Counted from the first letter of the stretch, positions 28,364-37,626 are shown. The stretch: DNA of 64,000 nt from Treponema vincentii (GCF_018336815.1 NZ_CP050497.1:1798001-1862000), one strand, 5' to 3'. Notes: generated by a model from the sequence alone, not told the origin. Numbers and translations are program-made.

Positions 28364-29269
28364 TTATTCTTTACGGATTTTTTTGTAAAGGCGTGCGCAA
28401 TCTAAAAATTCCTGTAAATATGTTGGGAGCATAATCTTTTTATTCCATACAAGATACAGGTCGCGGTATCGATGCGGGATATTTTCAAGTGAAAAAGAAA
28501 GCAGCTCGCCGCGGCTTATCATATCATCAACTGCGATTTTTGAAATAAACGAGGTTCCAACCCCTTGCATAACAAGCCGCTTAATCACTTCGATGTTATT
28601 AATTGTAGTAATAATATGGAGCGATTCGATAGAAATATGCGCGGCGGTGAGTATCAAATCCATATTCTGTTTTACGGCGGAACCGGTTTCCCGTACGATG
28701 AGCGGTTCTTGCGCAAGCCGCTTTATATCCGGCCGTATCTGCTGCAGAGCCCGATAATAGGGGATATTGGGCGTAATAAAGACAAACTCATCTTGATAAA
28801 TCGGATAGAACTCGCAGTTTTCATCATCAGTTTTCATACCGACAATACCGGCATCTACCTTTCGTGCGGAAATCCGTTTGATAGTCTCATAACTGTTTTG
28901 CTCTTCAACTTGAATGAGCGTATTGGGATGGTTGTTTTTGAAGCGGCTTAACACAAAGGGAAGGATATATCCCGTAGGAATGGTAGACGCACCGAGCCGT
29001 AGAATTTTTCGATTGGGATTGATAAACCGATCAATAAGCGATGAACGCTGCTGCAATAAATCCTTGGCTTCGCGATAGAGCAGCGTTCCTTCTTCTGTAA
29101 TTTTCAGCTCCCGTGTCGAGCGGATAAAGAGCGGGCTGTCAAGTTCTTCTTCAAGCTGTTTGATGTGGAGACTTACCGTCGGCTGGGAAATATTCAATTC
29201 TTCGGCCGCCGCAGAAAAACTCAAATTTTCTACAAGCTTTACAAATACCTCAAGATGTTTAAATTCCAT
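28364..29269 (-). CDS. LysR-family transcriptional regulator
   Basis: 301 residues. The N-terminal winged helix-turn-helix is canonical (FKHLEVFVKLVENLSFSAAAEEL, then ISQPTVSLHIKQLEEEL), followed by a linker helix and a periplasmic-binding-like effector domain starting near LRLGASTIPTGYILP, which resembles CysB/CysL-type regulators. GAGGAC precedes the ATG. It is convergent with ccdA and its target is unknown; the LysM gene lies 79 bases upstream in the same direction. LysR regulators usually control a divergent neighbour, but none is divergent here. Confidence 0.92.
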   Translation of the reverse strand: MEFKHLEVFVKLVENLSFSAAAEELNISQPTVSLHIKQLEEELDSPLFIRSTRELKITEEGTLLYREAKDLLQQRSSLIDRFINPNRKILRLGASTIPTGYILPFVLSRFKNNHPNTLIQVEEQNSYETIKRISARKVDAGIVGMKTDDENCEFYPIYQDEFVFITPNIPYYRALQQIRPDIKRLAQEPLIVRETGSAVKQNMDLILTAAHISIESLHIITTINNIEVIKRLVMQGVGTSFISKIAVDDMISRGELLSFSLENIPHRYRDLYLVWNKKIMLPTYLQEFLDCARLYKKIRKE

Positions 29270-29347
29270 AGTTAGTCCTCAAAACGGTAGTAGGAAAATC
29301 GTAAAAAGGGATCCGCTCATATTTCGGGCATTTTAAGAACGTTGCAA

Positions 29348-30166
29348 TTACTGACCTCTCGGCGCCTTTGCGGGATCGAGCGGTTTATTGTTCTTGTATA
29401 CCATAAAATAAAGCCGCGGGGTACCGGTAAGCGAATCTGAGGCAAGGGTACCAAGTTTTTGACCGACGGTAATATGCGCACCTGCTTGCGGAAGTATCTG
29501 CGCCAGCCCCCCGTATACATAGACATACTTTGTTTTTGACTGAATAAAGATAACCTGCCCGTACCCTCGGTGCGGTCCCATCGAAATAACGCGTCCCGAA
29601 GCGATAGCTTGTACGGAAGCGTTTGCCGTCGAATCGATAGCGACACCATAGAGCTTTCCCGAAAGGTACGAAATATCGGAGATGGGAACAGGCCACAGAA
29701 GCTTTTTGTCGATTGCTTTTTTTGTATATGAACGCGGATCTTCCCATGAAGCTTGAGGATTTTGCTGCGCTGCCCCTGTATTCTTAGGAGCTGCAGCAAC
29801 GGCAGTTTTTTCTCGTTCCGGTACAATCAATATTTTTCCGACTTTTAAGACGGCAGAATCGGAAAGACTGTTCGCCTTCCGTAGCGCGTCAACGGTAACG
29901 GAGAATTTTTTTGCAATGCTGTAAAGGGTGTCGCCCTTTTGTATCGTGTATGTTTCGGGGATGTAAATTTTCTGCCCAACCGTAATTTTACCTGCATCAC
30001 TGATGTTATTCCGTTCCAAGAGAATAGCAACCGGCACCGAATATTTGCGGCTTAACGCATAGAGCGTTTCGCCTTTTTCCAATATATGCAGGGTATCAGC
30101 TCCGGAGACTGAATAAACGGCAAGAGAAAAAATAAAAATACAGACGGAATAACGATGCTTAGACAT
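29348..30166 (-). CDS. LysM-domain protein with degenerate M23 (LytM-like) domain
   Basis: 272 residues with a signal peptide (cleavage near SVSGA). Two LysM domains follow (HILEKGETLYALSRKYSV... and TYTIQKGDTLYSIAKKFSV...), which bind peptidoglycan, then a linker and an M23-like beta domain (about 160-272). The zinc-ligand positions are lost: the first site reads GVAID, the HxH site YVYGGL and the LHFE site LYFMV, with no histidines. It is therefore probably a non-catalytic activator, like EnvC or NlpD, rather than an endopeptidase. Confidence 0.85.
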   Translation of the reverse strand: MSKHRYSVCIFIFSLAVYSVSGADTLHILEKGETLYALSRKYSVPVAILLERNNISDAGKITVGQKIYIPETYTIQKGDTLYSIAKKFSVTVDALRKANSLSDSAVLKVGKILIVPEREKTAVAAAPKNTGAAQQNPQASWEDPRSYTKKAIDKKLLWPVPISDISYLSGKLYGVAIDSTANASVQAIASGRVISMGPHRGYGQVIFIQSKTKYVYVYGGLAQILPQAGAHITVGQKLGTLASDSLTGTPRLYFMVYKNNKPLDPAKAPRGQ

Positions 30167-30218
30167 ATTCGTCTATAAGTATCGGCTCATTATGCAAAAA
30201 ACATAATATCGCAGTTGA

Positions 30219-30404
30219 GGGCAACCGCATCAGACTGTTTTAAAATAACCCCGCAGAATAATGAAGGCCGTTCAACCAGAGTTGAACCACTTCGCGGTTC
30301 AAATGGTTGTCCAACCTCCATTATTCTGCGATTTTTATCCATTTGTCTGGTGCGGTTGCCCGTTCTCTAAAAAACTACACGAAATTTTAGAAAAATTTCG
30401 TGTA
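30219..30404. repeat. Family B nested palindromic element, copy 2
   Basis: Outer ends GGGCAACCGCATCAGAC and GTCTGGTGCGGTTGCCC (30219 and 30361, one mismatch), inner arms CGCAGAATAATG / CATTATTCTGCG, and core TTCAACCAGA plus GCGGTTCAAATGG around a GAACC..GGTTC hairpin. It is followed, as in copy 1, by a 13-bp hairpin TACACGAAATTTT / AAAATTTCGTGTA (30376-30404). Compared with copy 1 several stem positions change on both arms. It lies between divergent LysM and ahpC genes. Confidence 0.82.
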
Positions 30405-30516
30405 ACAAGGAGGTAATCGATTGAAATATTATCAGTGCGGTTAGCCCGCACTAGACATTTAGAGGGTGTTTCATTATTATCGTAACGATTATCAATTTAA
30501 GTTATAGGAGTATCTT
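30405..30516 (+). promoter_or_regulatory. ahpC upstream region with inverted repeat
   Basis: Contains an AGTGCGG-TTAGC-CCGCACT hairpin (30434-30452) and, at 30477-30491, TTATCGTAACGATTA, an imperfect palindrome with ATCGT/ACGAT arms. This is a plausible operator for a peroxide or metal regulator; the AT-rich context recalls Fur/PerR boxes but does not match their consensus well. TATAGGAG forms the ribosome site. Confidence 0.4.
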
Positions 30517-31083
30517 ATGGAAAATTTAATCGGAACAAAGATTATCGATTTTACTTTGCCTGCCTACTGCAAGGGAAAGTTTACTACGGTATCGACTGAG
30601 TCATTATTAGGTAATTGGTCCGTGTTTATGTTTTATCCCGCAGATTTTACGTTTGTGTGTCCGACCGAATTGGCCGATTTGGGTAAGCTGTATCCGGAAT
30701 TTCAGGAAATCGGATGCAAGGTATTTTCCGTTTCTACCGATAGCGAGTTTGTGCATAAGGCATGGGCAGATGCAAGTGCGACAATCAGTACTCTGCCGTA
30801 TGAAATGATTGCCGATAAAGCGGGTGTTTTTGCTGCTTCCTTGGGTATCCTTGTACCTGAAACATGGGTTGCTCTCCGCGGTTCCTTTGTTGTTGACCCT
30901 GACGGTATCATCAAAGCATACGAAGTGCACGATAACAGCATCGGACGCGATGCCTCCGAATTGCTGCGTAAGGTTCAAGCCGCCCAGTTTACTGCAGCGC
31001 ACGGCGATCAGGTATGTCCTGCAAAATGGCACCCCGGCGAAAATACCCTGTATCCTTCAATTGACTTAGTCGGAAAAATCTAA
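30517..31083 (+). CDS. ahpC: Peroxiredoxin AhpC (2-Cys)
   Basis: 188 residues. The peroxidatic Cys48 lies in PADFTFVCPTE and the resolving Cys167 in GDQVCPAKW, as in typical AhpC. It reduces H2O2 and organic peroxides. No ahpF follows, so reductant presumably comes from a thioredoxin system elsewhere. The upstream inverted repeat suggests regulated expression. The gene is monocistronic; the next gene is convergent. Confidence 0.96.
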   Translation: MENLIGTKIIDFTLPAYCKGKFTTVSTESLLGNWSVFMFYPADFTFVCPTELADLGKLYPEFQEIGCKVFSVSTDSEFVHKAWADASATISTLPYEMIADKAGVFAASLGILVPETWVALRGSFVVDPDGIIKAYEVHDNSIGRDASELLRKVQAAQFTAAHGDQVCPAKWHPGENTLYPSIDLVGKI

Positions 31084-31163
31084 GGAAGTGCTGATTAAAG
31101 AAAAGCTGTTACCGGCAAACGGGGCTGTTCCGAAAATAACCAACTTTTGAGACATCCCCATGC

Positions 31164-32090
31164 CTATTTTTTTAAAAGCTTCGAAAACGTTGCTTTAAGC
31201 TTTGCAAGCACCGATGGCGTTTGATCCTTTGCCGTTTTCTCTAATGCAAGGAAATCCCGTGCGGCATCATCAAGACTGAAATCGTTGCCGTTCTTTTGTT
31301 TGAGCCTATCCCAATGCTTGACAATCCAAACATAGATATCACTCTTCGTCCGATTTTTAAAATCGGAAAGCAGCTTATATTTATCTATCACGGCGATAAC
31401 CGGAAGATACACCGTTTTAAACCATGAAATCAGCGCATCATTAAAATCGATTTCGGTATGCTGCTGCTCGTTCATATAATACTTATGGACAAGAATATGA
31501 TTATAGATGACATCGTAGCGACCGGTTGCGGTAAAGTCCAAATCCCAGTAATCGGTCAGATCGCCGAAACTCGTTTCGTTGTAAAACACCCGTTTTTCGT
31601 AACTGATAACCGCCGCAAGCAGCGTGTCCAGCCTAACATCAGGCGGCAGCTGCATCTCGCTTTGCAGCGAGATCACTTCAGCATCGATAAACGCAACGCC
31701 CTGCATCTTTGCCACCGACACACGATGATTCCCGTCCCGGACAAAATACAATCCGCCGAGCTCATACAGTTGAATGGGCGGCAACACGATATCGGACAAA
31801 TGAGCTTGATCGACATTAACCCACCGTTGTTTCAATTCATTTGAACGGGGGAGAAAATGATTGTCAAAATCGTTATAGCGCCCCTCACTGCCGACAATCT
31901 TTTTGATCGGAACTGTTTTAAGCCCGACATACACCTCATTCTTAGGTTTTAAAATCTTTTTTACGTCGTTCAACGAAAGAAGCCGTTTTTTATCGGGATG
32001 CATGACATTCTGCATCTCATTGATCCATGCCTTATTGCGCGCTTTGGAAAAATCTTCTTGTGCCTGAAATCTGAAAGCATCCGACTGCAT
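31164..32090 (-). CDS. ParB/Srx-like nuclease-fold protein
   Basis: 308 residues, cytoplasmic. The central part has the ParB/sulfiredoxin-fold motif: VPIKKIVGSEGR followed by GLYFVRDGNHRVSVAKMQG, in which DGNHRvsvA matches the GxxHR catalytic/nucleotide loop of ParB-like proteins. The remainder (YWDLDFTATGRYDVIYNHI...) is unassigned. It is not next to parA or an origin, so plasmid or chromosome partitioning is unlikely. Related proteins are often labelled transcriptional regulators without proof. Confidence 0.7.
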   Translation of the reverse strand: MQSDAFRFQAQEDFSKARNKAWINEMQNVMHPDKKRLLSLNDVKKILKPKNEVYVGLKTVPIKKIVGSEGRYNDFDNHFLPRSNELKQRWVNVDQAHLSDIVLPPIQLYELGGLYFVRDGNHRVSVAKMQGVAFIDAEVISLQSEMQLPPDVRLDTLLAAVISYEKRVFYNETSFGDLTDYWDLDFTATGRYDVIYNHILVHKYYMNEQQHTEIDFNDALISWFKTVYLPVIAVIDKYKLLSDFKNRTKSDIYVWIVKHWDRLKQKNGNDFSLDDAARDFLALEKTAKDQTPSVLAKLKATFSKLLKK

Positions 32091-32131
32091 AATACTAAAT
32101 TATGGTAGTAAATAAAAAACAGACTGTCAAG

Positions 32132-33052
32132 TTAAACCACCAAAGTCTCTGCTACCCATGTGTTAGGTGTGTCCTCATCTATTCCATCTCCGAATACCGC
32201 GCCTGCATCAAGGAATGTACCTCCCTGTACATTCCTTGATAGCAAGTTTCGGTACGACCGAAACTTGCTGCTGTTTGGAACCACCGCCATCCATGGCGGT
32301 TCTGTGAGTATTTGTATTTCAGGCTGAAAATTTGCTTCCAGCTCTTGCTGCGTAATTCCGCACAACGCAGCATAGTCACGATCAAGCGAAATATCGCGGA
32401 GATTATTCAAGTCGCTAAAGATACTGACCTTGCTAAACTTTGTTACACCGGTTAGGAATACAAAACGGAGATATTGATCGCAGGATTTAAACACACCGTA
32501 AAAACCTTTCAGAATGCGGCGATATGTTTCGTTTAATGCTTCATCGGTATTCATTGTTTCCAAAAGCGGCTTGTCATACTCATCAACTAATACGACGACC
32601 TGTTTACCGGTTTTCTCGTAGATACGCTGAATCAGGTCTTTTAACCGACTGTCAGGGGCATCCTCTCTCCGCTCAACCGTAAAAGTTTTCTCCCAATCGC
32701 GGAGGTGTGCGTTCAAAATATCCAGCAATGCCTGTTCATCGGTATACGCTTTCGCATTAAAATCCAAATACAGCACCGGATACTTCTGACACAGTTCCCG
32801 CTGCCCCGCTTCGGCATTTTCAAGTTTTTCTATTGCAAGACCGCTAAACAGCTCTTTTTGACCGAGAAAGTACGCTTTTAATGTGGAGAGCAAAAGGCTT
32901 TTCCCAAACCGGCGCGGACGGCTTAAAAAATATACCTTACTGGTATGGGCAAGCCGAAATATACAATCAGTTTTATCAATATAAAGAAAATTTTTTTCCC
33001 GTAAATCTTCAAAGCTTTGTATGCCTATCGGCAAGTTCCGTGTAACATCCAT
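32132..33052 (-). pseudogene. AAA-ATPase-like/DUF1703 protein, C-terminus replaced
   Basis: From ATG 33052 it reads NLPIGIQSFEDLREKNFLYIDKT and continues with the P-loop-like RPRRFGKSLLL and the Walker B-like VVLVDEYDKP, as in the AAA-ATPase-like/DUF1703 family (usually over 500 residues). The match stops near LEANFQPEIQ, about residue 245. The last about 60 codons run through a cluster of three perfect hairpins (32209-32300) and end at 32132. The C-terminal nuclease-like domain is gone, so the gene is probably inactive, or makes an ATPase-only protein. Confidence 0.75.
32209..32300. repeat. Three tandem perfect hairpins inside the DUF1703 gene
   Basis: 32209-32238: CAAGGAATGTAC-CTCCCT-GTACATTCCTTG. 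32241-32269: AGCAAGTTTCGGT, ACG, then ACCGAAACTTGCT. 32283-32300: ACCGCCAT-CC-ATGGCGGT. The first resembles the AAGGAATTG / CAATTCCTT hairpin inserted in family B copy 1, and GCCATCC..GGTTCTG is also similar there. They sit where the coding similarity ends. Confidence 0.85.
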
Positions 33053-33121
33053 GTAACCAATATAGCAAAGATAGAGAGTTTCTGCGATTTTCTTCTTTTG
33101 ATATTCTAAAAATACGTCCGT

Positions 33122-33176
33122 TCTATCACCACCTGATAGACTGATTATGCTATTAGTATAGTCGTTGGGACAATTA
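33122..33176 (+). repeat. Family E repeat, copy 1
   Basis: CTATCAC..CCTGATAG hairpin followed by GATTATGCTATTAGTATAGT and TTGGGACAAT. Near-identical copies lie at 37341-37400 and 38210-38275. The copy lies 69 bases ahead of the AAA ATPase gene and upstream of the divergent DUF1703 start. TATAGT could act as a -10 for the ATPase gene. Confidence 0.8.
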
Positions 33177-33244
33177 ACAACCCCGGCGCGGCATGTGAGC
33201 ATTAACCATCCGCACGAATCACTGAAGGGGAAGCGAGGGGAACT

Positions 33245-35539
33245 ATGCAGACGGATATAATAAGATTTATCGATGATGAAAGTAAGCAGGAATGTATGGC
33301 TGTAGCCGGGTATCTTTATAATCTATGTTCGAATAGTAAACATCTGGATAAGTATAAATCATTACTGATATTATTACAGGCACTCATTGTGCGTCTAAAA
33401 AAAGAAACACAAGCTGAAACAATTGTGCAAGCATTTATTCAAAAAGGGATAAAGGAAAAACAGCTAACGGTATTTACGCCGGGAAAAAATTACAATCATC
33501 CGTTTGAATACGGGAGTAAATTGGATGTAAATTTTAAAGAAGATACGAAAATCGCTGCAGCTGTTGACAATTTTACGACCGATTCCATTTTTACGATAAA
33601 TCTTTGCCGTTGTGTTTTTATGCAGAGAGAAAACCTTGCTAAAATTATCGCACTTATTTTCTTTTCCGCCAAGATAAATAACAATGATACATATATCATT
33701 CCTCAGAGAATAAATGTTTCAGCACGGATAACCAAGATACTTAATGATATAACTCCTGTTGAATTTCTATTTGATACCTTACATCTTTCACACCAAGAAG
33801 CGGTATTGCTTACGGCAGTATATAGAACACAGACAATCTATGAACTCTATAATTTTTATGATGATGTGTTATATCAAAACACAGAAAATAAAATGACGAT
33901 ATATGCAAAATGTATTAATACGTCTTTACAAGCAATAAGAATCTTATTTGAGAATGATAAAAAGCTTATTTCATTCGGGTTAATGAATAAGTACGATTAC
34001 GGTTGTATTGAAAACGAAAGTATTTATTGTATTTACAATAAAAATTTTGATGCGTTTTTTTCCGGCACATTAAAAGAAGAAAAAGCAAACGCTGCCTTTA
34101 ATCTCAATAGCTACGCTATAAAAAAAGAGCATTCAAGCTTGGCATTGCAATTTCTAAAAAGTAACTTTCCGTCAAATATTTTACTCTATGGAAGTCCCGG
34201 AGCCGGTAAAACGGAATTTGCAAAAACACTTGCAAAAGAAAGCGGACTGCGACTGTTTATGTTTAAAAATGAGCTGGATACCGATAGAGCATTGCAGCGC
34301 TTACATTGTATTCTTTCTATTCCTAAAAAGGATACACTGTTTGTTATTGACGAAGCTGAAAATATCTTAAAAACAATTGAGCCGCATTTTAGGATGTTTA
34401 TGAGCACTACTGAAAAAGGGATTGTAAATAAGATGCTTGATAATAATGTCAATAAAGTTGTGTGGATTGTTAATTATACTGATCTTCTTGACATATCTAC
34501 GTTGCGGCGTTTTACGTATTCAATTAAGTTTAACGAAATGCCGAAATCACTTTTGAAAAAAATCGCACAGTCAAAATTACAAAACAGCAACATAAGCGGC
34601 AAAATCTTACATACACTTGTCGATCTCTGCGACAATTACCGTATAACAGGTGCCTCAATCGATAATATGATTAAAGCGGTGAATAGTGTTCATTGCAGCA
34701 GTCAAACTGAAGAGCAAATCGTTATTGATGTAAAAAATACGCTTGAAGCAAATTCCGGACTTATATACGGTAGTTCCCATGCCGGCAGAAAAATACAAAA
34801 GACATACGATATTGGGGCGCTCAACACCTCTATCGAACCGGATGATATTATCACGATGATAAAAAATGCAGAAGCGTATTCTGAGTCTGTACAAACAGAT
34901 GTTCCCGCCGGAATCCGTATGCTTTTTTATGGATTAAGCGGTACCGGAAAAACGGAATTTGCACGATATATTGCAAACTCTTTGGCTAAAGAGCTTATTC
35001 TAAAAAAAGCTTCCGATATATTAGGAAAATATGTCGGCGAAAGTGAACAGAATATTAAAGAGGCTTTTGAAGAAGCGGAAAGACAAGATGCGATACTGCT
35101 ATTTGATGAGGCTGATTCATTTTTTACCAACCGTTTCAATGCAGAAAATACTTGGGAGCGGACAATGGTCAATGAATTTTTAATGCAGATAGAAGCCTTT
35201 AACGGTTTATTGATTTGCACTACCAATATGCGCAGCATCATGGATCCTGCATTGCAACGCCGCTTTCATATTATGGTTGAGTTTCAAGCCCTCTCTGCAA
35301 ATGGAATAAAAACTTTGTTGATGAAATATTTTCATAATGTGTCATTTAATGCTGATCAAATAGAAAAGCTCAACCAATGGCAATCCGTTACTCCGGGGGA
35401 TTTTAACGCGCTCTATGGAAAAGCACGGTTTATGCCGCAAGAAAAAATAACTTCCGAATATATTATTACTGAATTAGCACAGATGCAGCAAGAAAAAAAC
35501 GGCGTACAAAAAATGATCGGATTTAGTATCAATGCATAA
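33245..35539 (+). CDS. Cytoplasmic protein with two AAA+ ATPase domains
   Basis: 764 residues. The N-terminal 290 residues are mostly helical and unassigned. AAA-1 has Walker A GSPGAGKT (316-323) and Walker B LFVIDEAEN (Asp369-Glu370). AAA-2 has Walker A GLSGTGKT (563-570), a pore-like KYVGESE and Walker B ILLFDEADS (Asp621-Glu622), with an arginine-finger candidate in DPALQRRF. The tandem layout resembles Cdc48/SpoVK-type remodelers, but the N-domain is unlike them. Two signal-less LRR proteins follow 38 bases later in the same direction, so an operon is likely. Confidence 0.85.
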   Translation: MQTDIIRFIDDESKQECMAVAGYLYNLCSNSKHLDKYKSLLILLQALIVRLKKETQAETIVQAFIQKGIKEKQLTVFTPGKNYNHPFEYGSKLDVNFKEDTKIAAAVDNFTTDSIFTINLCRCVFMQRENLAKIIALIFFSAKINNNDTYIIPQRINVSARITKILNDITPVEFLFDTLHLSHQEAVLLTAVYRTQTIYELYNFYDDVLYQNTENKMTIYAKCINTSLQAIRILFENDKKLISFGLMNKYDYGCIENESIYCIYNKNFDAFFSGTLKEEKANAAFNLNSYAIKKEHSSLALQFLKSNFPSNILLYGSPGAGKTEFAKTLAKESGLRLFMFKNELDTDRALQRLHCILSIPKKDTLFVIDEAENILKTIEPHFRMFMSTTEKGIVNKMLDNNVNKVVWIVNYTDLLDISTLRRFTYSIKFNEMPKSLLKKIAQSKLQNSNISGKILHTLVDLCDNYRITGASIDNMIKAVNSVHCSSQTEEQIVIDVKNTLEANSGLIYGSSHAGRKIQKTYDIGALNTSIEPDDIITMIKNAEAYSESVQTDVPAGIRMLFYGLSGTGKTEFARYIANSLAKELILKKASDILGKYVGESEQNIKEAFEEAERQDAILLFDEADSFFTNRFNAENTWERTMVNEFLMQIEAFNGLLICTTNMRSIMDPALQRRFHIMVEFQALSANGIKTLLMKYFHNVSFNADQIEKLNQWQSVTPGDFNALYGKARFMPQEKITSEYIITELAQMQQEKNGVQKMIGFSINA

Positions 35540-35577
35540 CTGATAGATAATTTATGAAATATAAACGGAGGAAAAGT

Positions 35578-36540
35578 ATGGAACACATATCTGCATTACG
35601 GCTTACCGCTGAAGAAGAAGCCAATTTGCAGCTGTTGAGAATAACAGATGGGATACTCATCGGAGTAACAAATAGAGACGACCTCACCGGAAGTCTTATA
35701 TTACCGGACACTATTACCGAAATCGGGAGAAAAGCATTAAGCGGCTGTACGGGTTTAACAAGCATTACCATACCGGACAGCGTTACTCAAATCGGGTACG
35801 GCGCTTTTTTCCGCTGCATGAGCCTCACAAGTATTACCGTTCATTCCGATAATCCAGCCTATTGCACTCAAGAAAATATACTTTATACAAAAGATATGAA
35901 AACACTTTTACGGGCTGTTGCAACAGGATGTGTGGTCATACCTTATGGTGTAATTGAAATCAGCTATGGGGCTTTTTCCCGGTGTAGAGGTGTAACGAGT
36001 ATTTCCATACCGGATAGCGTTATTAAAATCGCTATGGGAGCTTTTTGCTATTGCAGCAGTATAACACATATTATTATACCAAGCAGTGTTACTGATATCG
36101 GTATGGGACCTTTTGGTTATTGCACAAAGTTAACGGATATTCCCGTCGATAAAGCAAATCCAGTCTATTGTAGCAAAGATAATATGCTCTATACAAAAAA
36201 CATGAAGACCCTTATACAAGCAACTCCCGTAAAGACTTTCATAATACCGGAGCACGTTACCGCAATAGGCGGTTATTGTCTTGCCGGTTGTACTGATGTA
36301 ACCACTGTTATCATACCGGATGGGGTTATCGAAATTGGAGAAGGTGCATTTGACAGTTGTGAAAGATTAGACAATATAATCATAAAATCCGAGCGTTTAA
36401 CGGAAATCGGATACGATGCTTTTTCGCATATTAAACACGATGCACGGTTTACCGTAAAAAACGAATCGATAAAAGCGCTGTTACAAACTTGCGGCAGCGA
36501 TCTACAGAACGGACAAATTACCGTTAATTCGAATTTATAG
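35578..36540 (+). CDS. BspA-type leucine-rich-repeat protein, no signal peptide
   Basis: 320 residues using ATG 35578 behind GGAGGA. It is built of about eleven LRR_5 units of 23 residues, pattern LTSITIPDSVTQIGYGAFFRC. It starts MEHISALRLTAEEEANLQ, nearly the same as the next gene, and lacks any export signal, so it should be cytoplasmic, unlike classical BspA adhesins. Two irregular units include NPAYCTQENILYTKDMKTLL and NPVYCSKDNMLYTKNMKTL, a known insert type in this family. It follows the two-domain AAA ATPase. Confidence 0.88.
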   Translation: MEHISALRLTAEEEANLQLLRITDGILIGVTNRDDLTGSLILPDTITEIGRKALSGCTGLTSITIPDSVTQIGYGAFFRCMSLTSITVHSDNPAYCTQENILYTKDMKTLLRAVATGCVVIPYGVIEISYGAFSRCRGVTSISIPDSVIKIAMGAFCYCSSITHIIIPSSVTDIGMGPFGYCTKLTDIPVDKANPVYCSKDNMLYTKNMKTLIQATPVKTFIIPEHVTAIGGYCLAGCTDVTTVIIPDGVIEIGEGAFDSCERLDNIIIKSERLTEIGYDAFSHIKHDARFTVKNESIKALLQTCGSDLQNGQITVNSNL

Positions 36541-36552
36541 GATAGAGAAAAT

Positions 36553-37332
36553 ATGGAACAGATATCTGCATTAAAACTTACCGCTGAAGAAGAATCAAAT
36601 GTACAGTTGCTGGAAATAACAGACGGGATAGTTATCGGCGTAACAAATAGCGCCTACTTTACTGGAAGTCTTATATTACCGGATACAATTACGGAAATTG
36701 CTCATCACGCCTTTGAAGGCTGCAGCGGTCTCACACGTATTGTTATACCTGATAGTGTTACTAAAATCGGTGACTGGCTTTTCCGCGATTGTACCGATTT
36801 AAAAGAGGTTATTATTGGAAGCGGTATTTCAAAAATCGGTATTGGAGCTTTCTTTGATTGCACTCATTTAAGCACTATCACCATACCGCAGGGCATTATC
36901 GAAATAGGAAATCTCGCGTTTAAGAGCTGCAGCAGTTTAAAAACTATCAATATTCCGAGCAGCGTTCGTAAGATCGGCGAGTGGGCATTTGTCTGTTGTA
37001 GTGGTTTAACGGAATTGAATATCGAAAAAGGCGTTACCTCAATTGAATACAGAAGCTTTGTTTGCTGCACCGGTTTAACAAGCATTACCATACCGGACAG
37101 CGTTACTCAAATCGGTGAGGAAGCTTTTGGTGCATGCAGCCGCTTAGCAGCTATTAGAATTCCCGATAGCGTTACCGAAATCGGAAATAATGCCTTTTGT
37201 AATATTCAAAGCAACGCACAGTTTATCGTAGCAAGCAAGGCGGTAAAAAAACTACTAAAGCATTCTGACAGTTCTATACAAGATGAACACATTATCGTAA
37301 CACACAGTAATATCGAACATTGTCAGTTGTAA
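36553..37332 (+). CDS. BspA-type leucine-rich-repeat protein, paralogue of upstream gene
   Basis: 259 residues, about nine LRR_5 units. The first 20 residues (MEQISALKLTAEEESNVQLL) and the block GSLILPDTITEIA duplicate the preceding protein. It starts 12 bases after that stop codon and has no signal peptide. Tandem duplication followed by repeat-number change is the likely origin. The stop codon is followed at 37341 by family E copy 2. Confidence 0.88.
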   Translation: MEQISALKLTAEEESNVQLLEITDGIVIGVTNSAYFTGSLILPDTITEIAHHAFEGCSGLTRIVIPDSVTKIGDWLFRDCTDLKEVIIGSGISKIGIGAFFDCTHLSTITIPQGIIEIGNLAFKSCSSLKTINIPSSVRKIGEWAFVCCSGLTELNIEKGVTSIEYRSFVCCTGLTSITIPDSVTQIGEEAFGACSRLAAIRIPDSVTEIGNNAFCNIQSNAQFIVASKAVKKLLKHSDSSIQDEHIIVTHSNIEHCQL

Positions 37333-37340
37333 ATTTTCTA

Positions 37341-37400
37341 CCTCTATCACTTCCTGATAGACTGACTATGCTATTAGTATAGTTAATTGGGACAATCACT
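37341..37400 (+). repeat. Family E repeat, copy 2
   Basis: CCTCTATCACTTCCTGATAG, then GACTGACTATGCTATTAGT and ATAGTTAATTGGGACAATCA. The sequence before it, TGTCAGTTGTAA with the LRR stop codon, matches the 3' end of the gene before copy 3 (ATCAGTTGTTAA), so the duplicated unit may include the gene end. Confidence 0.82.
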
Positions 37401-37446
37401 GAAAATGTAGCGTATGTTCAATTTTAATTTTTAAGGAGAATCTCCG

Positions 37447-37626
37447 ATGGAAATAGTTATTTGGTGCGGCAAATATGGGATTAATAATTGCGGACGTCAT
37501 TATACAGCACCTGTTTTTGGCGTCAAACGGTTCGAAAAAGCGAAAAAGAATACAAATTGGTTTCAAAAACAAAATGATAAAAAAACATTCAGCGACTTCT
37601 TGAAAGACGCTATCGAAAAAAAATAA
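37447..37626 (+). CDS. Small basic protein, 59 aa, unknown
   Basis: ATG 37447 lies 10 bases after AAGGAG, just downstream of family E copy 2. It encodes MEIVIWCGKYGINNCGRHY followed by a K-rich stretch ending DFLKDAIEKK. Two cysteines and a G-rich start are the only notable features; no family is recognised. The good ribosome site supports expression. It is short enough to be missed by length-limited gene finders. Confidence 0.5.
   Translation: MEIVIWCGKYGINNCGRHYTAPVFGVKRFEKAKKNTNWFQKQNDKKTFSDFLKDAIEKK

Noticed and set aside
31164-32090. Partition ParB marking a replication origin or plasmid
   Set aside because: No parA, dnaA, parS-like site or replication gene is nearby; only the ParB-like fold motif is present.
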